Source of the DNA: Phaeotremella fagi | Taxonomy: Eukaryota > Basidiomycota > Tremellomycetes > Tremellales > Phaeotremellaceae | Assembly (NCBI GenBank): GCA_001599715.1 | Contig: BCHU01000005.1 | Span: 620,001 to 684,000 of the forward strand | DNA: 64,000 bases | Reading direction: 5' to 3' | Part shown: piece after piece, positions 48,767 through 61,206 of the stretch | How the letters are laid out: every line of letters starts with the position of its first letter | Numbering within the stretch: position 1 is the stretch's first letter | Position numbers and translations under genes: made by a program | Notes under the pieces: model-generated | Databases searched by the model: none | What the model saw: the letters and a program-made list of their open reading frames with translations, nothing else | What the model was told of the DNA's origin: nothing

Positions 48767-49826
48767 CTAAACTTCCATTTCTTCGTCCACTCTTCTACCT
48801 AGATTTGAGGTTTTGACAGGTGATGAACCTAGTGTACCGCCATGTTGGATAGGGAATGAAGAGGATTGATTGCCGTCTCTCAAGATTCCAGGTGGTGATA
48901 AACGAGGTCGACTACAAGTCGATCAATCAATCAGGATTACCGTTCTCATTTGACGGGAAAAACGTCCAACTCACCTTTCACTACCCCTACGTTGATGACC
49001 AATGAAACCACCACCACCACCGCCGATCTCCATTGCTTCACTTGTAGCAGCTGGACTAATTCCTACACCGACGTTTCCACCGTTACCTGCAGCAAGAGCT
49101 TTATCGCCTGAAAGTGCGTATGACGCAAATTCGTTGAGTCCAGGTGAAGGTGCAGGTCCACCGTTACTACCTGTTGGGGATGATCCTAAAGCTCCTGGTG
49201 TTGGTGGTGAAGCGTGTGGAACGCTGAGCGGATAAAGTTAGTTATTGGTTCTTTCAAAATACTGGAGCTAACTTACCCCTCGGGGGTTGGGATGGCTGTT
49301 CCAAGAGGTTGAGCAGGTGAGACACCAGCTTTCGACATCATGTAATCGCCCGAGTCGAAATATTTACGTTCCTAGAGACGGTATAAGTATAAACAATTTT
49401 GCAGTAAACGAAGTGACTGACCTTTTGCATCTTCGTCACTAAATTCTTAGCAGGTAATTTTCCATATTTCTTAAAAGCCAATTGATCTTCTTGCGATAAT
49501 TGCTGCGAGAGGGGATTAATGACGATGTTAGTTATTTATGTCCAAATTCAGAAGAACGTGCTGCGGATGAACAGCTCCAATTGGATTTTGGACTCACGGA
49601 AACGTCGATTTTATTCTATGAGATGGGGAGAAATTTGATCAGCTTGCTTTGTTTGTTGTGGATTTTCAAAACGCGTTAGGAGAATTGGATTGAGGGGAGA
49701 AAGAACGTTTTAGGTGGGTGATAACATGAGGGGAGTTATATTTGGATGATAGTGGAAGTGACGTGGAGAAGGTGTTTGTATAGAAAGAAGACAGAAGGAG
49801 GGACCTACCATTTTATGGGGATTCAT
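48767..49826 (-). CDS. IGO1: Endosulfine/ARPP-19 family PP2A-B55 inhibitor (Igo1-like)
   Basis: Six short exons, one of only 18 nt (NKIDVS). The core reads LSQEDQLAFKKYGKLPAK, then MQKERKYFDSGDYMMSKAG. FDSGDY is the invariant Greatwall/Rim15 site; when its Ser is phosphorylated the protein inhibits PP2A-B55, promoting quiescence and mitotic entry. A disordered Pro/Gly/Ser tail follows, with a PKA-type site (RRGS) as in other endosulfines, ending RRVDEEMEV. The start is the complement of 49824-49826 (MNPHKM, then an intron of about 190 nt). The tail is longer than in the animal proteins, giving about 175 residues. Confidence 0.9.
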
Positions 49827-51063
49827 TTTGACCTAGTAAAATTCTTTTTGATGTCTGACTGATAACGAAAAGAATGAAGAGTATACTATTAATGATATTA
49901 TATTAAGTTGTCCCTGGTGGATTTGAGATTGAATTGAATTTGAATCTCTGATATCTCTGTTTCCCCTAATTAAAAAAAAAATTGCTTTTCTAGTTGAAAA
50001 GATAAAGTGGAGTGGAATCGGCAGTTGATTTAAGTTGAAAACAGGACAGATCACAGGATCAAAGAGAGGACCGTGTGTGTCGAAGGAATAACGTGGGAAT
50101 GGGTAAGTTGGGTGTGAGTGAGTGAAATTGGGTGAGGGGTAACGTGGATTCGAAGGTGGATTTGATAGCGATGGTGTTGATTGGAGTGATTGATGAGATA
50201 TGTTTGATGATAGTGATATTATTATCGCAAGTGAATGAAAGAGAGTAGAATGGAATGAGATTGAAGAGTAGTTAACTTACAGTTACAGTTATCACTATCC
50301 TGTCCTCTACAAAGGAAGGAAGGAATGACCTATTAACTCAAAGTGGCACTTGTTCCTCTCCTCTCACCCCTGAATTTAGGGTGGCGATTTTAGCTCAGTT
50401 TGAATGACGATACAAGAACGTAAGTGAAAGTACAACTAAGCATGCAGCTGCACAGTTAACGACCATGTCCTCTAGCTCTAGCTCGTGTCTTGGGCACCAG
50501 TTACAAGTACCATCCTTCATCCCCTCTTGGTCTAAGTAGACTCCTTCGGCACGAGGTAAGTTATAGGATCTTTCACTGTCACTTAAGTTGAGTATTTTCA
50601 AATATTTTGGCGCATTACGGAATTCAACTTCAAATTCAGTCAGGTGACGTTAAACACCTGTTGAACTGAAAAAAATATAAAATTAAAAAAAATACTGAGA
50701 CCTGCTTCAAATCTTGGTGTCAGCCTTGCATTGATATACTTTGAACCAAAATAAAAGGACAAAACAGATGACCTGTTATTCTGCCGTCCATTTTCATTGT
50801 AACAATTCTAAGTTCAAATTTTACCTTTACAACTTAGCCAATTTTATGCAAACGCAGATAGGTTGCCGGACATCAGCATCAGAAAATTCTCAACTACAAT
50901 GAATCATTCTTGCACACCACAAAAACAAAACATTTATAAATTTCATCTTGTTCACATTATCAAAAATTCCAACTATCTAGCAATGAAGATGTTCTGTACG
51001 TTCCGTACTCTATGCGAACAAAATCAATAATTTTATTATTCATTTTCCTCCAGATTCTCAAAC
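49827..51063. other. Intergenic, endosulfine upstream region and ABC transporter 3' end
   Basis: About 1.2 kb. There is a 68-codon open frame on the minus strand (50395-50601) with one hydrophobic stretch but no other support. Otherwise AT-rich, with no gene recognised. Confidence 0.5.
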
Positions 51064-54000
51064 TTATCCCTCCATAGCAGTAAGTAATTGAGAATAATAA
51101 CTTTCCTTGTTATTCCTAAGATTGATTGGTGAATCGAATTCCAATACTTTTCCTGCACCCAACACCAAGATCTTATCGTAATCTTGAACAGTGTTGAGTC
51201 TGTGTGCAACTGTTAAAACCGTTGTGTCTGATGGTAGATTCCTGATTGATTCTTGAATAAGACTGTCGGTTGCCATATCAACACTTGCCGTGGCCTATAA
51301 AAAAATGTTAATTCAGTCAAAAGATCATCCTTGATCTCAGTTCCAAACCTACCTCATCAAGAATCAAGATTTTACTCCCTCGTACCAAAGCTCTGGCTAA
51401 CGCAACAAGTTGTCGTTGACCTTGTGACAAGTTACCTCCACCGGCGGCGATCTGAGTGTCCAAATTCAAACGTTGAGGTGTGGAAGTACCAGTCTCAGAA
51501 CGACGAATAGATCCCAATCCAGAGGATTGAAGGGCGTCGTTCAGAGATGCATCATCGTGATCGCCAAAGGGGTCCTTCTGGGATTAGCATCCATTCATAA
51601 CAATAGCCAGCAAGACGTACCAAATTGAAACGAAGACTACCTGAAAGCAAGATCTTCCCAAATATCAGCAAATCACCTCATTGAACAAAACAAATAACCT
51701 ACAGGATCTTGTGGAATAATAGTAACATGAGAACGTAGAGCATGTAAATTGATATTCTCCGTTTTGATGCCATCAATAACGACACTACCAGAGGTAGGTA
51801 TCATTCTCAAAATCGCCAAAGCCTATGAAACAAACAATCAACGAGATCCAGCAAGCATTCTGCAACTTTGACTAACCAAAGTAGATTTTCCACTACCTGT
51901 TCTACCGACAATACCAACTTTTTCACCACTGGCAATAGTGATATCGAGTTTATCGAGAACGGTCGGACCATCATTTGAATATTTGGCAGATAACTTATCG
52001 AGAACTATAGCACCTGATGTTGGCCATGCTGCTGGTGGTTCTTTTGTTGGTACGGATTTAGGTTCTTGATCGATGACCAAGTAATCCTGAATACGTTCTA
52101 CCGAGTTTCCTTGGACCTTGGATGATGTCAGCTTGAAATACTCTCAAGTGTTGGATGCTTACCTCCATTTCATTGACCAATCGAACCCTTTTCATGATCA
52201 GCTCCGAACAGTCGGTTCAAAAATTAGACTTACCACCACTAGAAAAGTGTCAGTATATGCTGATTCAATAATGGTTAAGACTTACAAGAATGGTTCCCGA
52301 GAAAGAGATAGCTTGGGATAAAGCAAAACCAGTAGTGGAAGCATCCATTCGAGGACCATAAACCAAGAAAGCTGCTAAGGACGATGCGAAGATTCCACCA
52401 AGCATATCGATTCGGACTAATATCAGTACAGAACTTTCAAATTGACATACCAGTAACCCAACGGTTAAGATTGTAGAACTGGTAAAATAAGTAAAATCCC
52501 TCGTATCTACTTCAAAACTTACAGCTGTCGCAGCCCTTGTGTACTTGTCTGCACGTCTACGAGCTTCGATACGTAATTTTCTTTTCAATCAGCAAATATC
52601 AGGGATTCACCACTTACTCTTGAGCACCATAAGCTCGGATTGAGACGATACCAGTAACGGCAGCTGAGAAATGAGAGAACAAAGGACTCTTGGCATTTGA
52701 CATTTCACGCTGATATCAGTCCAATCCTACTAGAATACACACCTTGACACTGAGTTGACCATGGATGTATAATTCTCCCAACACTCCACCAACAGCGCCG
52801 ATGACCTTGATGTCAGGATCTCATCGAGAATAATAAACTCACGACAGCAGGTATGGAGAATAGAGGTACCAAAGCCACGACAACGAAGAATTTGATAACC
52901 AAACCAACAGTGATATCAGCGACTGCAGAGAAAGTTTCCGTAAAAGATCCATCGATAGCTTTCATATCCTACATATCAGTTTCGGATCAAAATTCAAAAC
53001 TCACCTTAGTGAAACGACTGATAATTCTTCCAACGGGTGTAGCATCGATAAATCGCATATAAGCTAATTCGTCAGTCTTGTTAATCAAAGATCACTCACC
53101 TCCAAAGATATGATCGACCAATTTTTGATGAATGATTCTAGAAGCTTTGATAGCACCAATATAGTACAAGATAGCAGAGGCTGCGATCATGACAGCTCCA
53201 AGAGCTACCAAGAAGATATACCAACCAAGATAATAAACTGCGGAAACGTTTCTCCAATCGTCTGCTTCGTTATAAGCTCTAGCCCAAAGACCTAACCAAT
53301 AAGTTTCAAAGGCAGTAGTTAGTTGTCCACCAAGTAAAAGACCGAAGTACAAGAGCCAGAAAATTGGACCACCGAAATTGCTACAAATCAGCAACTTTGT
53401 TTCCGATAGATGACTTACGAGAAGAAAGAAAACATTGCGGATCGAGAGATACGACCTTCACCCTTCTCTTCGGCCGTTACCAATTTAGCGACTGGTTTTT
53501 GAGTGGTCTCCTTTTTCTCATCTTTCGCAGCCTCCTTGATCTCTTCTTCGACAGCTTTCTCGTCTTCAGCTTCTTCCTCGACTAAGGATGCATCGATTGG
53601 TCCAGCACTTTTCACGGTACCGTTTTCGTAGAATACCAACATGTAATCGGCGATTGGAGCGACAAGGCCAATATGGTGAGTCTAATCTCAGTATGAGAAC
53701 CTTTCGCGCACTCACGATCAAAACGACTGTTCGATCTTTCACCAAATCTCCCTTGAATAGGTTTTCAATGATAAATCTCGAAGTCAGGGTATCAAGCGCC
53801 GAGAATATATCTACACATGAGCTCAATCTCTAAGAACAACTCACCGTCAAGTAAGATAATATCAGTTTTGGAGTAAATAGCTCTCGCCAAAGTAATTCTT
53901 GCTTTTTGTCCTCCACTAAGAGTGATACCCTTCTCTCCCACCTCAGTCAAATCTCCATCATCGAATAATTTCAAATCTGGTTCTAATCCACAATCATGTA

Positions 54001-57000
54001 ATACCTTGTGGTAACGACCCGCCTCAAATGGCTCTCCGAAAAGGACATTGTCCTTGATCGTCTCTGACATACACCATGATTCTTGAGCGGCATAACTGAC
54101 TCCACCTTCCCGTGGAAGATGGAAGAAAGATCCCTCACGAGGCTCAAAGTGGAGTTCACCAATAAGGGCCTGATATGTCAGCAACAGTCTTTGTTATCGG
54201 CTTACCTGGAGAAGTGAACTTTTACCACTACCAGTAGGACCTGCAATGAGATTGATCTTTCCTTTGACAAAGGTCGCATCTGGGACGTTTAGTCTGAAGT
54301 TGTGAATGTTCACATTGTCGCTGTCAACACCCCATGCGAAAGTTGCGTCATGAAGTCTGATCAATCCTTCAGTTTGAGCCTCGATTTCCTCTGGGGAATG
54401 AAGTTTGGTAACTTTTTCTGAAGTGAATTCATCGATTAATTCGCTTTCGTGCAGGAATTTGTTAATACGAGCGAGTGAAACACCGGCAGTGATGAATTCG
54501 TTGATCTGTCGTTAGTGAAGTCTAATTCTATCACGTACCATGTAGAAAACCAATTGCATCTGACCTTTCAGCAGATCAAAAACGGACATACTTGTGAAGA
54601 CTTTCATCAGCTATCATCCCTGATTGACAACTTACCAGTTGACGCGGTTAATTCTTTTTTCTGGACCAGCGTATACATTGCAAACGAAACGGTCATTGTC
54701 AAGACAGGCAAGATGGTGTTCAAAATCGTAGTAGCCCTGACAACGTCAGTTCGATCGAAAAACGCATCACCTACAATGTCATTAATCTTCTTTTCCAGAT
54801 CAAAGTCAATTCATCCTCCCGTTTAGAAGCAATTCTTTCCTTGATCCTCTCTTCCCAACCAAACATCTTTATTATACGGATAGCACCAACTGACTCTGTG
54901 ATAGTGTCAACTCGAGAATCCGTAGCAAGCATTCTTTGAGTTTGGAACACCGTTGCTTTCTTGGTGATGATACCTGGAATTGGAAGAGTAGCGATCATAG
55001 TGACCATACCGATGATTGAACTCCAACTCAAAATCTTGTAGAGATACCAGATACAAAGTCCTAATTGAATAGGAGCGAAAACGAAAACCAATGGTAAATC
55101 ACGACCTTCAATGAGGGATTCGACATCAGAGGCGATTAAAACGTTGATTTTTCCTGCGACACCTTGACCTTTGGTTTTCTTGGCTTGTTCATCCGCAGCC
55201 GCTTTTTGGGCATTCTGCTTGTCCTGATTTGAGGTTGTAGAGGAGCCAACTTCTGTTGGGGATTCACCTCTTGTGACGTCAGCAACAGAAGGTGGACCTT
55301 CTCCTTCCAATTCAGTGGTTTCTCCTGGAGCGTGATCGATAATCTCCTCGACCAAAATTGCTGGTGCTACATCCAATACCTCGGGTGTTTCTTCTTTGGT
55401 CTCTTCCTCGATAGAATCCTTCATTCGAAGTCGAAGAGCGTGATCAAAGAGAAGCTGTGTCAAGAGTGCTTCTCCTCTAACAAGAGAACGAGTGGTATGG
55501 AACAGATAATACTGGAAAGCAAGAGAAGCTCCGGTAGGTCCTGTCTGTCAGCTAGATACTAATCAAAGGCCTTACCGATGAAGAGCAGAGCGATCCAAAC
55601 GATTGGTCGAATAGTAGCGCCAACTCCGTCGTTCTCGAGATAACTTTCGTTAGATTGATCCCTTCAACCACCTACGCTAATAATTTATTGATACCAATTG
55701 GACCTGCCATTTCTAAGAACGCAGCCAAGAAACACATGAAACCTATTTCTCAGCAATGTCATCACAGTATCACTTACAAGTCATGAATATTTCCCATTTG
55801 AAAGTAGCGGCAATACCCAAAATCAAGTGTCTAGGTTTGAGACCGGCAGCTTTTCGACGGACAGGGTCCAGTTTGGACATGTGTAACTTGAGGTCAGAGG
55901 TGTTTCGAAGGTGGACTTACGTTGTAAAGCAGTTCCGCTCTATCATAATCGGCAAGGGGATGCTGAACATCAGTAAAGAAACATTGGATGCACTTACCAA
56001 ATCATCATAAGGTAAAGCAGGTGATCTCCAAGCTTTCCAAACGAGTGGGGTCATGAACTCGTAGAAGATGTAGAACAACCAAGGGGTGACCTGTTCAGGA
56101 TGAATGTCACTTTTCTCAGAAGGAGCTGCGGGGTTTGCTGGAGTATATGTTCTAGGTCTAAGAAGTGGGATAGCGATTGCGGCTACACCTAGAAGAGCTA
56201 ATCTTGCCCATGTGATTGCGTTATCCTTGTCGGAAGGTTCCAAAACAAAAGTCATCAAGGGATACAGATCACGGTAAGAGTACACCGCTGCTGCTAGAAC
56301 CAAGAGCACATCGAGATGAGCAATGAGGTGTCTGCGTAATGGAGTTGCTGGTCGAAGAGCCAACAATAGAAGAGAGAAGATCAAAGCATACGCCTGATTG
56401 TCAGCTTAGGATGAAAAACCCGTGCTTACATATAGAGTACAAGCTCCAAATTCTCCCAGTTCTAAAGCAGAGTAATCATCCCATTTTGGTGGAGGTGTTT
56501 TGTCCTTGTTCTTGTGTTTCTTCTTCTTTTCTATCTCCAGTAACGTGGGTGGTTCGGCTTGAACCGCAGCGACAATAGATAAAGCTAAGAGAGCGACTAA
56601 ACAGAGCGTTCTCACAACTTCCATTCCAAATAACCATGTTCCGTATTCTTTGAATGATCTGACATGATTGGAGAAATCTGATACCAAACCATACGATGGC
56701 ATTAAAACTGGTGAAGGTGGTTCATCGATTTCCTCATCAACGAGAAGTTGTTGATAAGCATTGGTATTGAATTGCTTTTGAAGGTATCGGTAAAATTTAG
56801 GAATGAAATAGAACAAGATCAAGACAACTAGAGATATAGCGACGAACAGAGGGAGAAGGAAGAGACTGTGATTGAAAGCGAGAGGTTTGGGGCTGTGGAT
56901 AAGACAAATGAGATGAGCGATGACCGAACTACGTTTGCGATTGAGGAAAAACTTACTGGGGCTTTTTGATGAGATCTCCCAATATCTCTGACATGACAGC

Positions 57001-57016
57001 CTGAGATTCGTCCATG
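51064..57016 (-). CDS. Full-length ABCC (MRP-type) multidrug/conjugate transporter
   Basis: About 20 exons give roughly 1,500 residues. Layout: an N-terminal membrane region from [15 protein letters not shown], a first TM domain, NBD1 ([15 protein letters not shown] Walker A across an intron; [41 protein letters not shown]), an acidic/Lys-rich linker ([19 protein letters not shown]), a second TM domain, and NBD2 ([46 protein letters not shown]). NBD1 has the shortened loop between signature and Walker B typical of MRP proteins. Members export glutathione conjugates, drugs or metals at the vacuole or plasma membrane. A further charged insert with acidic and Ser/Thr runs in TM domain 1 (about 55150-55430) is unusual in length. 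Yor1- or Ycf1-like; substrate not decidable. Confidence 0.88.
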
Positions 57017-57455
57017 ACTGCTAGTCTGAATAGCTAGCTGTCAAATGGAATTTTATGAATAGATGGAAGTAGAAAATTGAAAATTGAAATTAGAATTAGC
57101 TTTTACTAAGATTTGAGAACCATGTGTGTCATCAATCAATTTTGATAAGGATTCCGCACCACTACTTCAGGCACGGGCGTTTTGGGTGGTGACTCACGCG
57201 TACAAACTCGTGTGGTACACGTCAATCCTTAGTCATCCATCTTATCTTAGCATTTTCCCATGTTGCGTTGTATTACCCGAGTGACTAGTGCTCACTCATG
57301 GAATGACATCTACCAGCAGGCTGGGGAGACTGTATCCAAAACTGGATCAGTTCATTTCGCAATGTGGCAGACAGTGTGGCGTGACTAAATCGAGGAAAGA
57401 ACCGTAGAGACCGTCGAACTTTGAAAAATAATGTTATTCCTCCAACCTGACAATC
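57017..57455. other. Divergent promoter of the ABC transporter and the TM protein
   Basis: About 440 bp between the two starts. A short upstream open frame (57431-57475) begins before the downstream gene. Nothing else is recognised. Confidence 0.5.
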
Positions 57456-58987
57456 ATGAAGGGTCTCGGTTTTGATTTCATGGAATACGACAACCCCATC
57501 GAGTAAGTAGTTTATATTATCAGTCTCTAAACATGTCGCTTACCGATAATAGACGTCAATCTGCAACATATCACTCGAGAGATACCGTCAAATCGTCATT
57601 GAGTGTGACAAGCGGATTCGGCGCATCATCTCCAGGAATCGAGAATTCCCCTACTTTCAACAGTCCCACACTTAGTACACATCATGGAGGTAGTAGCATC
57701 CCAAACGGTCCTATGTCAGGTACTTCGATTGGTCTATCAGTATTATTCGGTGTTTTGGCTTTAGGAGTCGCCGGATGGGCTGGAATGGCATATCGTCGGA
57801 ATGTCATTAAACAGAGAGAAAACAATGAGGAAGAGAAGAGCATTGACCAAGGAACGTTCTCCGCTTCAAATGTTTGTGAGAGGGGACTCCAACCTCGATC
57901 AGATTCACTCACTTCATTTGGTTCTGCTCATAGTCAATCTCATACTCTCTGCGAGAATGGGACGAACAAGATGGCAATGAAGACTAGTGAGACTTTGGCA
58001 GTTGATGATCCACCCCGAAAAGTCAGTTTCACAGATGAAAAAAAGACCGCAGAGGTCCTGATGGTTCCTTCTAATACCCCAACGGCTTCATACTCAACTT
58101 TATCCACTATTGAGGAGATGGAGATTGAATTAGAAGAAGATGAGATGGAATGGTCAAGCGACAATAGTACAACTCGACAAAAGAGACTTCGACCACTACC
58201 TACTGATGTCGAGTCTCAGGTTCAACTGCTACTTCAAGATTTCTCAAAGTCTAGTGAGGAGTCTCCTAGGAATACCACCGTACTCAGTCCCGAGATCGAC
58301 TCTGGTAGTCCAATCACCCAGAGAAAAGTACGTTCATACTCTTTGTCAGATACTCCCTCGCCACAGCAAGCCAAGAAACGAACCAACAGTCTTCCCTCGA
58401 AACTATTGATCAAGGTGGTCAATCCTGATTACCAATTCCTGGAGGTCAAGGAAAATGATCTACAAAGCGAGACGAATCTGGAGTCTGCGTCGAAATGCGA
58501 TGAGGATGTTGAAGACCACACAACTTCAAACAATCACCACGGCTTCAATATTCAGAAGATCAGACCTGTTTCGACTCCATATCCGTTCACTGTGAGCCAA
58601 GTCGAGAAGGACACCTCAACAATGTCATCCCATCATTCCCTCCCATATCTACAAGAACCCATCCAAATAGATCAAGACATCTCCACAGCCTTCGCCTCCG
58701 AATGTGAACGAGGGAGAACACCCGACAGCTTGATCACAATATCCAGCTCAGGTTTCGAATCAGAATCGTCCATCTCCCTCGATTGCAACTCATATACGTA
58801 CGACGAAGAGATTGAGGATTCATTCGAATTGCAAGAAGGTTATATCGATTATCCTCTGGATCTCACTTTTTTCATGGAATATGACGATCCCCCACTTTGC
58901 TCACTGGACAAAGAGGTTAGGTTGAGTTTGGATAGATTCCCAGTTCCTTCTCAACACGTTCCCGATATTCGTGTTACTAGTCATTGA
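57456..58987 (+). CDS. Single-pass membrane protein, Ser-rich, unknown function
   Basis: A continuous frame from ATG 57533 encodes 484 residues: a Ser/Thr-rich N-terminus (1-62), one membrane helix (64-86, IGLSVLFGVLALGVAGWAGM) and a positive stop (YRRNVIKQR), then a 390-residue disordered acidic, Ser-rich cytosolic tail ending VRVTSH-like DIRVTSH. There is no cleavable signal, so type III (N-out) topology is likely. An earlier ATG at 57456 (MKGLGFDFMEYDNPIE) can be joined in frame by a 50-nt intron (GTAAGT at about 57503 to AG at about 57552), which would replace the first seven residues. I prefer the spliced model slightly. The layout resembles fungal stress or wall sensors (one TM, mucin-like outside), but the ectodomain is short. 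Family not recognised. Confidence 0.6.
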
Positions 58988-59305
58988 TTTAATGCATCTC
59001 CGTAATTCTCTTCTGCAGCACCAGTGTTAGCTGAATTCATATTGTGGCTGATGTTCCCGCTTCAATTCGGAGTATGCAAACTGTTAGATCAGCAGTTCTA
59101 TCGATCGTGATATCTAATTTGCACTTCTTGGTCAAGTGGCAGACCGCGATTCAACTGCTTTTAAATGAATTTGCGTAGTATGAAACATTGACTCGCCAAG
59201 ATTCTTACTGTGGCCAAGAAGATTCAGATCAGATGTCTCGTAGATCTCTCGAGAAGACTCATAAGCTTACTTAGCTCTATCAGAACATTTTTCTTTCACA
59301 TCGAA
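58988..59305. other. Intergenic
   Basis: About 320 bp upstream of a secreted-protein gene. No feature is recognised. Confidence 0.5.
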
Positions 59306-59990
59306 ATGTTATTTCCAATAATGATGATATTGCTCTCACTGAACAGAGTGTATTCTATTCCGAATACGCGTAACGATCAGAAGCCATCAGTTCAACTCAA
59401 GCAAGCCACGCGCGCCAGCATTCTTCGAAGAATGACGGTGACCAAGTCTAGGGAGAACGTTCCAAGGGCTAGAGTGTCTGACACCGGGTATTTGACTTGT
59501 ATAGCTGCTGGTACCAATACCAATGGTCTTTTCGCACAATACGATTCTTACACTACAACATCCGGTCCTTATGACCAGGTAAGTCATGTACGCATTCTCA
59601 TAGCTGATTGAACCACAGCCTATTTTTGATACTTCTTTCACTAATCCTCAAGACTGTTTGGTATCATGTCAAAACTCCCCAGGTAAGTATCGACAAGTAA
59701 TTTTACTCGACATTGACCTGAAAATATTACTTGCAAGCTTGTGCAGTGGCGGTTTTCATGCCAGCTTCTGTACCGCCGAACTGTTTGAGATTTCCTTTCT
59801 CTCCAGGTGGTACGGTGAACGATGTACAGCTGGGTTTTGTTGCTGGATATACTACTGGTATCAAGGGTGTTAGTTGCGGCGATGCAGCGAAGGGTGGTGA
59901 GTTTATGATTTGCATCATAGAAGTCCCAAAAGTTGTATGACTAACATAGCTCACCCAGTTCCTTGCTGCGATGATTACACTATTGCTTAA
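59306..59990 (+). CDS. Small secreted cysteine-rich protein (8 Cys)
   Basis: Four exons give about 178 residues. ATG 59306 opens a signal peptide (MLFPIMMILLSLNRVYS). A basic pro-like segment with RR (SILRRMTVTK) follows, then a domain with eight cysteines: YLTCIAAG, PQDCLVSC, SPACAVAV, PPNCLRF, GVSCGD and VPCCDD. Introns fall after GPYDQ (about 59580-59617), after QNSP and after AAKG. The protein ends DDYTIA with TAA at 59988-59990. The spacing vaguely recalls apple/PAN-type extracellular folds. I do not recognise a named family. RR could be a kexin site that frees the Cys domain. Confidence 0.7.
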
Positions 59991-60534
59991 TTACACAGGT
60001 TGTCGGAATGGCTGTTTTCTAAGAAGTCGCAGGGATTGATGACGGAAATTTATTGGACATTTGAGATGAAATTCCCTTAACGCCTCGTTATCTCACCCAT
60101 GTACTGATAGCTGCAATACGATACTGTCTACTGTACCATCAGTCCTCAGGTACTTACTGCATGTCAATCTATTCGTCAATATTCGTCACTGAGACAGATT
60201 AAGACTTCGAAAGCAACACCTTGTGAAAAAGCCGAACCCTCCTGAAAAACTTGACCTGGTGAAGGTCGATTTTCGCAATGAAAACCTAAACCTTTGTAGA
60301 ACACCTTCTTCGGCCAAAGAGATTTCCGGTAAATGTCGTCGTGATTCTAATCGGTAAATAGAAAACCTTCTCTCAAGAAGTCGTTTCTCTTTTTTGCCAC
60401 TTTTTTTCTTTTAGGCCTTCCAATTCGCATGAGATCGTACGGACATAAAAAACTGGCTGCGGGGTGAACCATTCCTTCTTCTCTCTTTTATCAATATCCC
60501 ACTTCTCGAACACGAATACACAGCATAATACGAC
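59991..60534. other. Intergenic upstream of the first DFDPSTV gene
   Basis: About 540 bp, with TACTGTAC at 60129-60136 and a pyrimidine-rich leader before the ATG. No gene recognised. Confidence 0.5.
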
Positions 60535-61206
60535 ATGCCCGAGCAAATAGGCAAACCCGTCTCCCAAGCTTCTTCAAAGCAACAGAAGAAAACAATTCGT
60601 TTTGGTCCAGTCGCCTTTCGATCTCTCAATGACGATTATCAATATATGTTCGGTCTTCATTCATTCTCCTCAGACAAACTCATAAAGACGACCGACGCTT
60701 TCCAGAGAGCCCAAGTTGCCATGGCGGAGCTCCAAATACAGTCAGAAATCGATGAATCTTCTAGGGTAGATGAAACAGTTAGTGAGGAGAGCGACTCAGA
60801 GGCAAACGAAACAGTTAGTGAGGAAAGCGACACAGACAATGGTGGCTCCTACGGTAGGGAAGATGTCGATTTGTCACAGAGCAATGTTGTTGAAGATACC
60901 GATGAAGTCGAAGAGTACTTAATCAGTGATGAAGAGAAGCTAGAGCTCCAGCGCGACATGCTGAATTCCATCCAGTTATTGATCCAACTACTTCCGAATC
61001 GACACGTCCAACTTCATTCAGTTCCCACAGACGGAGAAGAGCCGTCCGGATACTTCATCCCCGACTTCGATCCTAGTACTGTCGACAGAGATACCCTGTC
61101 TGATCTTTTTGTCATTGAGAAGATGGATGGATCAGCTTTCCTAAGAGGAGTAACCTCATGCAATACTTGGCGTATTAGTATCAAGGATTGTGGTGAGGGA
61201 AAGTAA
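60535..61206 (+). CDS. Unknown DFDPSTV-family protein 1, acidic
   Basis: An intronless 223-residue frame. An N-terminal basic stretch (SKQQKKTIRFGPVAFRSL) precedes an acidic Ser/Glu region in which ETVSEESD is repeated twice (about residues 82-100). The C-terminal half has an amphipathic helix (MLNSIQLLIQLLPNRHVQLH), then EPSGYFIPDFDPSTV, a short helical block and NTWRISIKD. That C-terminal module is shared with the next gene. There is no signal peptide or membrane segment. Not recognised. Single-exon structure is unusual in this window. Start ATG 60535 follows a clean leader. Confidence 0.75.
   Translation: MPEQIGKPVSQASSKQQKKTIRFGPVAFRSLNDDYQYMFGLHSFSSDKLIKTTDAFQRAQVAMAELQIQSEIDESSRVDETVSEESDSEANETVSEESDTDNGGSYGREDVDLSQSNVVEDTDEVEEYLISDEEKLELQRDMLNSIQLLIQLLPNRHVQLHSVPTDGEEPSGYFIPDFDPSTVDRDTLSDLFVIEKMDGSAFLRGVTSCNTWRISIKDCGEGK

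Noticed and set aside
50395..50601. 68-codon minus-strand frame with one hydrophobic segment
   Set aside because: Isolated, no signal-peptide pattern or splice partner. Could be real, but not supportable from sequence alone.
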